From: Tilletia caries
Lineage: Eukaryota; Basidiomycota; Exobasidiomycetes; Tilletiales; Tilletiaceae
Assembly (NCBI GenBank): GCA_032718865.1
Contig: JALUTQ010000026.1
Location: forward strand, 806,001-870,000
Length of the DNA: 64,000 nucleotides
Reading direction: 5' to 3'
In this document: one piece after another, positions 39,926-52,287 of the stretch
Layout of the letters: every line of letters begins with the position of its first letter
Numbering within the stretch: position 1 is the stretch's first letter
Notes under the pieces: generated by a model
What the model was told of the DNA's origin: nothing
Seen by the model: the letters and a program-made list of their open reading frames with translations, nothing else
Database searches by the model: none
Made by a program: the position numbers and the translations under genes

Positions 39926-42900
39926 ATGGTGCGACCACGAACGAAAGTTGATCTCCAAGAAGGTGAGTGATCGCGCGCATTCTCCTCTCCAGGCTACAGC
40001 TCTTACTCACCAGTTCTGCTGTGCATACAGACTTCGAGGCCATCGACGGGGAGAACATACGTTGCCTCGTGTGTCCGCTTGCTCCGGTCTATCCGAACAG
40101 GAAGGTCGAGCAGCATCGTGCAACAGCTGTCCATACCCGCAATCGTTCTCGTTCGCTCCAGGAGCTGAGCACCACCAGGCACGACGATCCGCTGCAGAGG
40201 AGGCGCGTCGGGAACGCGGACCCTCTCCTGCTCCTCTGCCGGTCTACGACGATGATGCTGATCCGTTCGACGAAGAGCCTCCCCCTGTTCGCGCCTATCC
40301 AATGGCAAGATCGCAGTTCGATCGCGGATGGGACGCCATGGGAGACCGCAATGAAGCACTGTGGGACCTCGGCGCGCAGACGGAGGAGGAGCGGAGGATG
40401 ATTGCCGAGTTGGAAGGACAAATGGCCAATGCCAATCGCATCGACGACGATGGCGATTTTTGGCCCTGGCCGGATCGAGGGTGGGTGATGAATGATGTGT
40501 CAGTAGTTACGACATGCTTCTTGATGCTGAAGTTCTGTTCGTAGACATACCTGCTTTCCCTTCTTGTTTTCTGTCCAAGGTCTCCCCTCAGCCGCACCAT
40601 TACGGAGGGCGTCTTGGCTTTTGCGAGAGCTGTCCAAAGATACGAGATTCCGACATACTCAGCATTTCGAAGCGCAACAGAATCTATACGGCGCAGCAAT
40701 CCCTCTGCGGACTCGGTAGAGTTCAAAGGCTCCGCGGGGAATATGCTCTTCTACAACAGCATCTCAAGTGGCATTGCAAGGGTCGGTACTACACTTCAAG
40801 TAAAGCAGTATTGCGGTGATGTACTACAAGTTTACTCACGCGCTCTTTTTACACCCTTCTTTCCTCAGGACTTTGGCAACCTCCGCATACGCAACCAGAT
40901 GCACTTTTATCCGCGAAAAGCAGACTACAAGAAGGAACTACGCGATGGGGATACCATGGCAGAGTCACCATCACGACAGCCGATGGTCACCCTTCTTGAC
41001 GGCACTCATGCGTATCTCGATGAACCATTGGCCCTCACGAATGATCGAGCGACTGTGCCCCGTCTGTGGTACACGGATGCCAACGATGTTGTCAAAGGTC
41101 GAGGGCCCAGTGTGCGCATTCGGCCTTCCGTTAACGGACAACCGATGCATGCGGTGGTAGATGCAAATGAAAGCATCGATTTCGTATTGTCGGAGGTCAC
41201 TCGAGGCTCCCTTCTTGCAGCGAATCTGAAAGACTTGACTCTCTGTGAGTATGTGAAGAGAAGCAGGAGAAGACACTGTTTTCTCAGATTCATTGATCTC
41301 AACGATGATTGTTTGTAACACAGTCGACGAGAACGGCCAGAAAATGAGCCAGCATCACAAACTACGAACGTGCGCGAAAGGCAAGAAGACCTACAGCGTT
41401 CCGCTGCTGGTATGGGAGGACGATTGGAGGGGGACGCTTGGGGTGGGAAATTACTCTCACACCTCCGTCTTGTACTCAAACGCCTTTCTGGATCGAGTGG
41501 ATCTGGATCGGCGAAGCAGCAGTGTCCGTTTCTTTTCGACGTCAGCTTCTGCTACGCCAGAGGAGCTGTTTGATGCTTTCGTCAAGGAAGTCAAGTGAGT
41601 CTTCTATCATGCTTGCGTATTGCCACACAGACGATCTAAATATTGCGCTGACATCAATTGACTTGTATCGATAGCACGTTTCATGGCGAACCATTCTTTG
41701 TGTGGGACGAGCGCGAGAATGACACCGTTTTGATCCGTCCCTGGGTGCTTGCGGTTCTCGGAGACACCGTGATGCTCAATCAGCTCAGCTCGTCCATCGG
41801 AGTCCAGGGTAACCTTCCTTGCCGCATTTGTGACTGGGGGGGGGGGGACGAGAAGCTTCAAATACTCTGCGGATGGAGTCCTCTCTGCTATGAAGGTGAG
41901 TGATCACGTTCTTTCATTGCCGTTCATGCTTCGATCTGATGCCTCCGTCACTACAGGAAGGACCACTTCGAACCTCGGATGAGATCGTTCGGAAGTTGGA
42001 AAAGCAACTGGACCTGGCGCAAGACGACAAGACACAGGAGCTGCTGACGGAGTGGACGACGTCGGGCATCAAGGACGTCTCTACCACAGACGCCTGCACG
42101 ATCCTCCTCGAGACCAATGACAAGCTGCGAGGCAAGGTTCCGAGAGCTTCTGGTGCTCGTGCTCCTCGAAATGCACTGTCCCCTCAAGAGATCCAGAACA
42201 GGTTGGCGCCGCTGCGTGCGTCGCTCATGGTCGATACCTGGCATTCTCCCCTTCACCGCATCATCGACTTCGGCGGTCTCCAGCACACTCCCGTCGATAT
42301 TCTTCATGTCGCGTCACTGGGAGCGGGGAAGTATCTCGCCAAGTTGACCGACAAACTCCTCACTCATGCAGCAAAGGATCATCTCAGGGTTCGACTGGAG
42401 GGCGTTTCGACCACAGCGATCACAGGCTCAGCCGCATATCCAGCTGCAACCATGATGCGAAAGCTGAACACGCTGAACGGCAAGCAGGTAAAGGTGCTCG
42501 CTCAGTTAATGCCCTTTGCTCTCGCTCCTCTCATAGAGGACGAGATGGCGCCAGAAACCTTGCTGGAGGCATGGATCAGCTACGCTCGTCTTAGTCGCCT
42601 TCTTTACGTCGAATATATTCCATCGATTGATATATATCAGGTAGGTCGCCACGTGCTACTGATATTGCCAACTGCAACTCTACTCACGCAGTTTTATTCC
42701 CTGTCCCAATGAAGGAAGATCTCCAAAGCGCAATTCGATCCCTTTGGCTGGCGTGGGCAACTCTGCAGCCTCAAGATCTGACCTTCAAACTCAAGCTGCA
42801 CATGCTTGCGCATGTTGCGACGCAAGTGCGACTGTTTGGTCCGCTCAAAAATAATGTAGCGACAGAACGCTACGAATCACACAACGCAGTACAGCGGCAA

Positions 42901-44027
42901 GCAGCCTGTCACACGAATCGTAGTGCTCCCTCAAAAGGACGTCGCGCGGCGTATGGAAGGACAGGAGATGACAATGCATTGGTCATCGAACGGTGCGTTG
43001 GAAGATCGAACGAACGGGAAGATCCAGAGACCGGGTCCATTGCTGTCCAACCTCATTCAAGACCGGAGCTTGAAGGTCATCAAAACAAGATGGATTACTG
43101 GTGAAGAGGAGGAGATGCAGCCTGGTGAGTATCATTCATAACTGCGATCTGCTATGAACACAAGAGTCATCTGATGTGTTCCCTTTCGACAGAGTCGGTG
43201 GAGCGCCTGTCGAGCCCAAGGATCAAGCTCTGTGATCCCGTCGCGGCTGGATTCGATCTCAAGACCGAAGGAGCACAATTGCCTGCCCATGATGACAACG
43301 CGGAGTTCTACAGCTGCAAGTCCGTGATTTCTCAAGCAAAGGATCAGTGCAAAGTGGACAATTTTGTCAGACTGTCAGTATCGATCAGGAAAGCCAGGGA
43401 CCAAGACGAGACACATATCCAGTGAGTGCAATAGACTATCGACGCAAATGGGATGTGCTCATGCTCTGACCCCCTTGTATTCATTTTTCTCAGTTTACAG
43501 TCGCCCAAATCCAAAGTATCTGGTCCGCCATAGCCGGCGGCGCGGTCCTGGTCCGGGTCAAGCTGTTCTCGATCAAACGTCGCACCAGCTACGGCTGCGT
43601 GGAAATTTCCAGCTCCGGCACGAGTTCCGTATTTGAAGGCAAGAGGATCGTTCAGCTGCTGAATGTGCAGCACAACTGCATCGGCTGCAAGTGCAAGGTC
43701 AATGCCACGGCCGGCAGGATGCGTGTAGAACGTCAAGAGTCCGACATTCTGCTGCCGGCCATGCAGCATTCGGGATCGAGGGCGGCTGTCCAAAGATACG
43801 TGCTGAACGAGTTCCTTCACAGATCGCCAGCAGTGGAACAGGCGCATCTCTCCGCAGTCATTACATCGATGGAAACCCCCGAGCTGGATGAAATTGTGGA
43901 GGAAGCGATGAAGACGATGCCTTCTGGGCGAAAGAAGGGGAACACAGCGAGCAGGAAACGAGCCAGACGCGATGATCAAGATGTTGACGAGTTTGCATCA
44001 GCGGAGGAGGAGACAGACGAGGAGTAG
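39926..44027 (+). pseudogene. Second Tnp2-type transposase, multi-exon, probably decayed
   Basis: It starts MVRPRTKVDLQE with a GTGAGT donor. Exon 2 carries a zinc-finger-like IRCLVCPLAPVYPNRKVEQHRATAVH. A frame change near 40,150-40,180 leads to an acidic stretch and WDLGAQTEEERRMIAELEGQM. Later exons give VLAFARAVQRYEIPTYS, then TFHGEPFFVWDERENDT, DTVMLNQLSSSIGVQGNLPCRICDW (the core cysteine region, beside a run of ten G), DTWHSPLHRIIDFGGLQHTPVDILHVASLGAGKYL and KLKLHMLAHVATQVRLFGPL..ERYESHN. These blocks follow the order of Tnp2-like transposases of basidiomycetes. The end (about 43,500-44,027) includes IVQLLNVQHNCIGCKC and an acidic tail. The frame change and the G run argue for decay, but missed introns are possible. 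Confidence 0.6.
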
Positions 44028-44459
44028 GAGGATTAGATATCACACGGCACACCTGGTCAGAACTGCAATGTAATCACAGAATGTATCATTTTTCTTCACG
44101 CTGGTTCCTGTTTGGGGCTTGTTTCCGTCCCCGAGACCTCTTCGCTAGAAGATGTTCTGCATACCTCTTGCCCAAGCTGTGTAGCCAGTATTGCTCAACC
44201 CTATGCCTACCTACTCTTGCTCAACTCTTCCTCAGTCAGACTGTGGAAAGTCTGTTATGCTTGCAGACTTTCACAAGAGTGTCAGCACAAAGGGTTGGAG
44301 GGGGTCTAAATTTCAAGGATTCTCCAGGTCTTCTGCCAGGCTGTCCCAAGACTAGAAGGCACAACTCTAGTACAAGGGTAGGGCTTAGCCGGCGGTGGAG
44401 CAAACAAAAAACCATCCGTCCACAAGGTGCCAGGTGGGCGAGTAGCGAGACACAACACC
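44028..44459. other. Spacer between transposon gene and PSD2 3' end
   Basis: No gene. The stretch has some CTCTTGCCCAAG and CTTGCTCAACTCTT words and may be a small decayed MITE, but no ends were found. It marks the boundary between transposon and host sequence. Confidence 0.35.
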
Positions 44460-47400
44460 TCACTCCGTCCCTCCTCCCTCCGTCTGCAGACCAGCAGCAG
44501 CAGCACTGCCCGTCGCCCGACCCAACCTCATACCCACCCGCACAAGCGTCTCCAAAGCCCTCTTCGAATTCTCCAACAGATCCTGGTCAAACGCACAGCT
44601 GCCCGGCGGCAACACCATGCAGAGCGTACTGCCCCCAAACGCGAACCAACCGAAAGGGTCGCCCCGCTTGACCACGTCGCCCGTCTTGATCTCGAGCCCG
44701 ATGGAGCCGACCATCATGGCGCCGATGCAGACCATGAAGAAGGTGCCGAATTGGGGCGAGTGGAATTCGACCACCTCCCGCACGTTTTCCCCGTAGACGT
44801 CTATCGAGGACCTGATGGCCATCGGGTTGACCTGTGTTAGGGGGAAGGACCGTAAGCCTCTGTCTTGCTCACTCTCGGCAATACATCAGCTTCATTTCTC
44901 TGCAGACCTTCCGCCACTCACAGTGTAGTATTGACCTTCGATCTTGCTGATCCGACCAACGGTGGCGTCCGCAGGACAATGGAATCGATGATAGCTGTGT
45001 CCAAGCAAGAAATAATAAGTCAGCGACGATCTCTGTCCCCTTCTCGTCGCCAGACCACCCAAAAGAAGAAGAAGAAGAAACTCACTCCTGAGGCGCAAGC
45101 CTAAAGATGCAGAACCCACCACCCTCCGCATACTCATTCGCAACCCCCTTAAACTCCTCCCCCAACAGCCTCTCAATCGTGAAATCCCGACCTTTGACCC
45201 AGATCGAGGTGGCCGCACCCACGCTGTCAAAGGCCATCAGCCGACAGTCAGCCGCACTGACGAGCACTCCCGGATCCTGCGGCGAGTCCAACGGCCGAGC
45301 GTCAGCTTTGAGCCTCCGGTAGAAGAACTCGTTGAACGTCGTGAACGAGTCGAGCGGCTCCCGTACCTCGCTCACGTCCAAGTTGTGGAACGCGATGAAC
45401 GCAGGAATCTCCGCTTTCGACAGCGGCGAATCGTACTTGATCCCCTGCTTGACCGACATCGCAGCCAACATCTTCTTGATCCTTGTTCCCTCCATCCGAC
45501 TCCGGTTCCCGCCCTGGTAGAGTAAACGGATGCCCAGCCTGACATACGCCTGCATCTTCTCCTCGCAGATCTCACCCGTGCGGCGGTCGATGGTGAGGAT
45601 GTTGGCCGAGTTCGCGCCGAGCTGGTATGAGCCGTGCGAGATCTTCTTTACGATCTTGGTGAACCACTTCCGATGGGCCTGGGACGCCGTCACGAAGTTG
45701 GAGACCATCAGACTGTCGACGCGGTGCCAGTCCTGCGAGGCGCACACGGCCAGGTGGGTAATCACATCTCCATCGGCCTTGTTCGAAAGACGGGGTCGGT
45801 GACACAGAGGGCACTCCTTCAAGGTGATTACCCGCTCCCGCACCTCCTCGTTCTCGCCCTCGCTCGAGCCGGTGAATCCGCCACTCATGACGGACGAGGC
45901 GGACATGTTCGAGTCGCCGCGCTCGAGTTTGCGCCCGTGGCCTCCGATGACAGGGTCCGTACCTGTACCCGTGGCTGTCTTCTTCGGCTCAGCGCCGGAC
46001 CCGAGCTTGGGAGCATACGACCCATCGATCGGAGTGGGAGGATCGATCGACATCTTCGGCACCACGATCGGCTTGTCATCCGTCCCTTTTCCACGATCCG
46101 CCGCCGATGGTGCCTGGATACCCTCCACGTCCAGCCCGCCGACAGAAGTCGACGACAGCGCATCAGACAACGCAGGCGTTTGCGCTCCGCTCTCCCCACC
46201 ACCACCTCCCGTGGAGATCGACAGAGCAGGCGCAGCAACTTTCTTCTTCTCTCTTTCCGGCTTGCGCATCTCGCCCTCAAGCGCCGCAATAGCCTCATCA
46301 AAAGTAAGCCCCCCTCCCGCCCCATCCACATCCTTCCCCCTACCCTCAAACCAGCCCACAATCGTCTCCCTCGTCAACGTCGCGCCCAAACTGTCCAACA
46401 TGCTCGAAATCTCCAGAAAGTTCAGCGTGCCTGACTCATCCGAGTCGAACTGCTTGAGGAGCTGGCGCCAGAATCGTTGGCGGAGCGCAGCGTAGGGCTG
46501 GAACTTGGCGCGGAGCGTAATCGCTGGTGGCTTCGAGCCGAGGTGGAGCTTGCTCATTATTGTGTCGGCGGTGAGGGCCAGGCCGTTCCCTCCACCGGCA
46601 CCGGGCGTGGTCGCGTCGCGATCAGGGACGCCCTCAAGGGGTAGCTCAAACGTGCCGAGCTCTTGGTCGAAGTCCAGGTCGGACGCGTACAGACCCGTGA
46701 CGGGGTCCGGGGTAGGCGCCTTGGCGACAAGGTCGGCCACATTGAGCGAGGCGCCGCCACAGTAATCATGACTACTGATCCGATCCCAGTCGTATATCTG
46801 TTCGAATTGAAAACGAAATCAGCCTCACGCATTTCCTGCCTGTAGTCCTTCGCTATTGATCTCTCTCCCTCTATCATCATATCCAAAGCACTCACAGCAG
46901 CCTTAATCTGAAACTTGTCCTCATACCTGCGTACATGGAACAGCAGCTTTTCGTCCCAGACGGGGTTGAGCGTATGCCGACAGACGCGCGTGCGGTATAT
47001 CTTCTGCCCAAAGGAGATGACCGCGAACGGATCCATGTCGAAGCCACCGATCACTTTGAGACACCACGAGAGCAACGTTAGCAAAAACGCATGCGACGCT
47101 TGAATCGTTGGAAAGAGAGATACTCACTACCCTTCCACCTCGGCAAATTCCGCGCCTCCTTCACCTCCAACATCACAATCCCAATAATGTCCAGCCCAGC
47201 CTCGGCCTTGAACGAGTACTCGCGCTGCATCTTCCCCCTGATCCGTCCCGCCCTTCCACCCGCACCCGTCTTCGACTTCTTCTTCTTCAATTTGGCCTTA
47301 CCGCCCGCCTTCTTGCTGCGCGTTGTCTTGCCGTCCTCCCCCTCCGCCGCTGCCACGCGATTCTTCTTCCGAATCCGCCGTATCCGTCTCCGCGGCGCAC

Positions 47401-49288
47401 TCGGTGGCGGGGGTACCGCCAGACCGGACAAATCCCCAGTCGCACCCGAGTCCGAAGAGTTCAAGCCGGTCGCGGTCGAGGTGGAGCCCGAGACGGAGCT
47501 GGACGAGCTTGAACTGCTCATCTTCGGCCTTGCCAAGAAGCGGAAACTGAGCCGACTCTTGCTCTCGGGACGTGTCATAGTCGGGCGTGAGGCTGTTCCG
47601 GTCCCGGTTGCAGGGACGGGCAAGTTTGCGGTGCTTGATGTCGACGAGGAGGTAGTGGTGGTAGTGGAAGGAGAGGCAGCAAGTGGACCGGGCTCGGCCG
47701 CCGTCGGTGGGATTTTCGCGGACGGGAGAATCGCAGCCTGGTTCATCGCAGCCGCTTCTTTCGCTTCGGATCCTGTTCGTGGGGAAGGGACGACGCCGAG
47801 GGTGCGGTAGAAGTCGTCCTCTGCTTCATTAGCAGCTCCCGCTTCGCCCTCGTTCTCGGTCTCGTAGTAACTCTCCTCGGACCCACTGTCGCTCCCACTG
47901 TCCTCGTCCTCGTCGTCATCTTCATCGTCGCTGTCTTCTTCTTCATCCTCATCGTCTTCGCTCTCCAGCTCTTCGAGTTCGTCGTCGGTGTCCTCGCCCG
48001 AGCTGAGACCGTCATCGACGAAGGGGTCAGAAGCGGGCGCAGTGCCGACGCTCTGATCAGCAGGCACGGCGCGTACCGACGCATTGTCCGTCTCAAGGCG
48101 GGCGAGCAGGAGGGCCTGGTAGACATCTGCGAGTGTGGGCAAAGCGATCGTCTCCGACGCGGAGGGTTCACGCTCGACGGACGCGTTGGGCACGGCAACA
48201 AGACCAATCTTGAGCTGCAGCTCGCCTGTGACTTTCTTCTTGGTGTTCAAGCGGGTCGAACGAAGAGGTGTCCAGAACGGCTGTGCGTCTGCCCATGCGA
48301 TCGACTCGGACGCAGGACGGCTGGCGTCAGAGCCGGAGCTGGATGGAGAGAAGCCAGAGCCGAGGAGACGCGAAACTGCGAGTGCGGGCGCCCATGCTTC
48401 GACGGGCACAGAGACTTCGCCCATGTAGTCGTTCTTGGTGTATTTGTCCTTGTCCCAGACGACAAGCTCGATTCCGGATACGATGCCGGCCTTGAGAGCG
48501 GCAGCGGGGGAGCGAGCAAGGGCGATGGAGCCACGGGAAGGGACAAGTTCGAGCTGGCCTCCGTCCTTTTCCAATTCCTGTTGTTGCTGCTGTTGTTGTT
48601 CTTGTTGTTGTTGCTGCTTGTTATTGTTGTTGCGCTTCCGACGGAAGTTGTTCGGCCCAATGATGATGGGTCGGGGGGTCCTCGATCGGACGGCGCGCGC
48701 ACCTGCTGCTGCTCCCTTTGCGGTGAGACGAAGCGGCGCAAAAGCAGCGGAGGCCAAGCGCGCGCTGCGATTGCGCTGACGTGCCGCCGCCGCTGTAGCC
48801 GGTGTCGCACTTGCAGCTGCCCCGCTGTTGCTGTCGTCGAGTCCGAGCCATTCAGGCAGTATGGGCAGATCGAAGGTAGCCTCGGCGGGAGACCAGGCCG
48901 GGTTGAGCGACTTGTTAACGACGGAGGTGGCGCGTCGCTGGCTGCTGTAGCTGACTACTGCCGCCTGTTTGGCACTGGCCTGGCTGTTTGCGGGTGGGGG
49001 AGGGAGTGCGCCGCCGAGGAAGGAGACGGTGACGAAGGGGTCTGCGAGGCCGTTCCTGTCCATGGCGGCCAGGTTGCGCGCGGCGAGGATCTGGACGCGG
49101 AGGACGGCGAGCGGTGGTGCTGCCGTGCTCGTGGCCTGGGCTTGAGCTTGAGCTTGGCCTGTGCTGCTGTTGCTCGCGCTCATGCCTGCGTTGGCCGCTG
49201 CCGAGGGCGAGGGCGAGGGCGAGGGCGAGGGCGAGGGCGAGGGCGAGGGCGAGGGCGAGGGCGAGGGCGACGAACGGGATGCGGCCAT
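44460..49288 (-). CDS. PSD2: Phosphatidylserine decarboxylase type II (C2-C2-EF hand)
   Basis: It decarboxylates phosphatidylserine to phosphatidylethanolamine in the endomembrane system. Five exons: 49,288-47,128; 47,053-46,894; 46,797-45,086; 44,994-44,922; 44,831-44,460; all introns are short with GTGAGT donors. The product is about 1,490 aa. Domains in order: Ser-Pro repeat; first C2 domain (VLRVQILAARNLAAMDRNG..DPFVTV), split by a long insert with a polyglutamine run before WDKDKYTKNDYMGEV; an acidic and low-complexity linker; second C2 (VMLEVKEARNLPRW joined to DMDPFAVISFG); EF-hand DSDESGTLNFLE; CPLCHRP zinc-type motif; and the decarboxylase with FTIERLLG, YHRFH and the self-processing FGGST motif (family LGST/GGST). 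I chose the ATG at 49,288; an in-frame ATG at 49,471 would add 61 residues of low coding likelihood. Confidence 0.93.
49204..49270. repeat. Hexanucleotide microsatellite GAGGGC in PSD2
   Basis: About eleven tandem copies of GAGGGC on the plus strand, encoding a Ser-Pro repeat near the N-terminus of PSD2 (minus strand). A second coding repeat, CAA/CAG-type polyglutamine, lies at about 48,570-48,625. Confidence 0.9.
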
Positions 49289-49554
49289 CTTGCTGACTGC
49301 CGTGTCGAGCTCGGCGCTGGGGGGGTCAAGTGCGGAGGAGTGAGCGCGGCAGGGAAGATCAGTCAGTGCTCTGTCTGTCTCTTGAACAGGTGGTGGTCGT
49401 GTGCAGAGGCAAGACGGGAAGCACGAGACAAGAAGCGGTGAAGCACAGCCATCGAAGCAGAAGCCATGCACTCAGACTCTCTAAGTCAGGCAAGGCAGCC
49501 AGCAAGTGCGAATGAATGAATGGACATCTGGATTCGAATCGCAAGTAGGATGGA

Positions 49555-50210
49555 CGACAGCTTCACACCCTCAGCGCCTTCACAATCCTCCGTCTCGCCT
49601 CGACCGAAGACGCCCTCCAGCTCCCTCTCCAGCTCACCCAGCCCCACCGTCGGTCTCGCCGGTCCCTGGGTGTCCCCCGTCTGCTCCTTCCTCTTCTTGG
49701 AGTCGTACTTCCTCATCTTCCGCGGTTGAGTCGGGTCCGAGGCGGAGGAGGCGGTGGCTGAAGCTGAAGCTGAGAGCTGGCCAAGTCCGGGTACAGGGCC
49801 AGCATTCCTGGCATGGATGTGGGAGTCGGTACTGCCTCATCTCCCAGCCGGCCCACTTCCTCCTCCATTTCCTCCCCCTCGACTTCCATCGCCACCTCAA
49901 CATCCTCCTCCTCCTGCTCCTCCTTTCCGTCCTCATCCCCACTACTTCTCAAACCACACGCCTTCCATCTCCATCATCGCATCACTCACACTCAGCGCAC
50001 CCTTCGCCCCCGCACCCAGTACTCGCTCCGCATACAGCCGCGCCTCCGGAAGACGAGTCCGGAATCCGTACGGACCTCGCGTTCGTCATCGAGCTCTGAC
50101 CTTGCTGTTGTTCTCCCTCCGCTTGAGGCTGATGTTGACCGACATTCTTGCCGAAGGAGAACATCTTGACGAATTCGACCGCAATTGGCGAAAAAGCCAT
50201 CCCCCTCTCC
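49555..50210 (-). CDS. Possible small host gene, not recognised
   Basis: Between PSD2 and NOP10 the minus strand shows several neighbouring stretches with coding character but in different frames: MFSFGKNVGQHQPQAEGEQQQ (about 50,163-50,100), LPEARLYAERVLGAGAKGALSVSDAMMEMEGVW (about 50,055-49,955), an acidic helix with VPTPTSMPGMLALYPDL (about 49,930-49,780) and MRKYDSKKRKEQ..LGELERELEGVFG (about 49,715-49,600). Short introns could join them, but I could not fix the splice sites. No family is recognised. Confidence 0.3.
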
Positions 50211-50794
50211 AATCACATCCATCGCCCTCGCCTCCGCCGAGACCAACAGACCGCGATCGACCGAAAAATGCGAATGGAAGAGTTGGTGTGGGAGAGATCG
50301 CGTGCTTTGCTCTCGTCGTTTGCTGGTGTCTTGGCGTGAGAGTGCAGACGGGACTTGAGGAATTGAAGGAACGAGATGAAATGCTCTGAGAGAGGAAAGA
50401 GGACAGATACAGTAGAAGACGCTCCTGCAGCTCTGGGAAAGGGAAGACGCTAAGTATTGTCAGTACCATCTCCTTTCTGCCCCAACTTGAGATGTTTTCA
50501 GTCAATCACTTCGTTCCCACACAGGAATTCAACAATAACGCATATAGCGTACCACTGCCTCCAGTGGCGGGATCCTGGCTTCGAGCAGTAAAAAGCAGAC
50601 GAGAAGGGGACCTTGCGAGGGGTGAGCATGGTTGTACAGGAAAGAATGCGAAGAAAGAAGGCTCGAAAATGCTGGCATGGCTGCATAGGTGCTGTGTCCC
50701 GAGGATGTGGCGAAGACCGAGGTCCAAGAACGACCTTGCGAGCGCGGGCCGGACGAAAGGGAAGACAAAAGCGGCTCTGAAGAGAAATCCGTCT

Positions 50795-51154
50795 TCACAG
50801 CGGCTTGGCCGGTTGCTGGGTCATCAGCACGCCAAACCTCCGCTTGATCGTTACGCGGTGCCGAGAAAACTTGTCATCGGGCGAGAAGCGGGCTGTAATG
50901 GTACTCAAAATGATGTGAGGCCTTTGCTCGGAGGGTGACTGGGAGGGAAGGGAGGCGCAAGAGAGACGTACCAGGGTGTGCCGACTTCGTGATCTTGCCC
51001 TCTCCGGTCTTCTTCTTGAGGGTGTAGGTCCGGTTGCCCGCCTGTTTGGGGAAGAAGAGCAGCCGATTCTTCAGCCATCAAGCGCTGAGAAGAGGCTAGG
51101 CGTGGCAGGCAGTAAGAAGACACTCACCTCGTCAATGGAGTACATCAAATGCAT
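50795..51154 (-). CDS. NOP10: H/ACA ribonucleoprotein subunit Nop10
   Basis: Nop10 is the smallest core protein of H/ACA snoRNPs, which pseudouridylate rRNA; it binds the Cbf5/dyskerin catalytic subunit in the nucleolus. Three exons on the minus strand: 51,154-51,128 (MHLMYSIDE), 51,041-50,972 ([22 protein letters not shown]) and 50,892-50,795 ([31 protein letters not shown]). Junctions are GTGAGT..CAG and GTACGT..CAG and all phases agree. The 64-residue length and the motifs [28 protein letters not shown] and LLTQQP-like end match the family closely. No single open frame covers it, so it is easily missed. Confidence 0.93.
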
Positions 51155-51301
51155 CGTGAGTTCTCCTTATGGTGTTGGATGGCAAGCGACTTGTGGCAAG
51201 CGACTTGGAAATTATCTCGGGATCAGCGCGAAGGAAGAGTTCATTTCTGTGGCTTGCTAAAAAAGACCAGAAACGGAGCACTTTTCAAAATTTTGGCTCG
51301 C

Positions 51302-52061
51302 TACTCTCGACTGCACAATGTTTCGGACACCCTCATTTTTTGATGGCGGATTTCATTCGCAGAGATTTTGAATTCGTATGATCATTTTTGGCAGACCTCA
51401 CGATGATCATCCGAGGCCCTGCGACGCCTCCGCAAGGACGGTCTCATGACAGGCTGGGGTCTCACATCTCACGTATGAGCGACGCGTACAAGAACCACCG
51501 ATGCTTCCGTCCACGTCGCAGCAGATCCATACCAAGTGCAATCCAAGAGAGCTCAGTCCTTTTGTAGTTCTAACCCTGGTATCTCTGCTATGATAACGTT
51601 TGATGGACACTGAAGAGAGACAGCGGAAGGGAGGTGATATGAAGGATGAAGGAGTTCGAATGAGTTGGGAGAATGGGACCAGGACGGTATTAAAACAGCA
51701 TCAGGATGGTATAGACTCAGGAGACTCCAAGTTTCTTTTGAGACGTCGTTTACGAAACTACAGGCACGTCCCACTTCTCCGCCACCACCCATCACGCTCT
51801 TGACCCATCGTAAATCCCTTTCAACAATGCTCCAGCAGGCTGAGCAGTGAGCAGTAAGCGCAATAAGTGCTTGAGGGGACGGTATCTGCTTAGTCGAGAT
51901 GGTCTGCGAACGCACTTGGCCTTGACTGACTGCTGTTGTTCAACGTGGTGTGGGACAACAATTTTGATCACTAAAACAGCGCCACGCTCTTTTCATAAAT
52001 TCAGGCTGAAAACGATCCGCGACTTCAAATCGGTGTCCGAAACATTGTGCAGTCGAGAGTA
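51302..52061. mobile_element. Possible Tc1/mariner-like MITE
   Basis: The 30-bp stretch beginning TACTCTCGACTGCACAATGT at 51,302 recurs inverted, ending at 52,061. The repeat runs from a TA on each side, as for TA-targeting elements. The 760 bp enclosed are non-coding. It lies about 150 bp upstream of NOP10. Confidence 0.6.
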
Positions 52062-52287
52062 TCTAATCTAAATCCGCAGGACCCACGTGGGGCTCGTGAG
52101 TCGTGTGGCTTGGCAAGTCTTACATAACTCCGTATGGCCGTAAAGATTCCTCCGCTTCCCCAGCGTCGTCTCCAGTGGTCCGACCCAAATCTGTCGCAGA
52201 ACCTCCCGCCTCACTCACTCATCCGACTTGCCTCACTCTGACCGCTTCCCGGCTCCCGCTCATCGCCGGCTCAGCATCGCTCATCCG

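Noticed and set aside
44090..44440. Possible further hAT-like word-array MITE
   Set aside because: Some CTCTTGCCCAAG-like words are present, but no terminal repeat or target duplication could be found.
45634..46434. 266-codon plus-strand frame opposite PSD2
   Set aside because: It is antisense to the conserved decarboxylase exon; the minus-strand reading has clear family motifs.
48581..49441. 286-codon plus-strand frame opposite PSD2
   Set aside because: It is the antisense shadow of low-complexity PSD2 exon 1 (poly-Leu from polyglutamine, Gly-Arg from Ser-Pro).
50492..50938. 148-codon plus-strand frame
   Set aside because: It is antisense to NOP10 exon 3 and its 3' flank, and shows no motifs.
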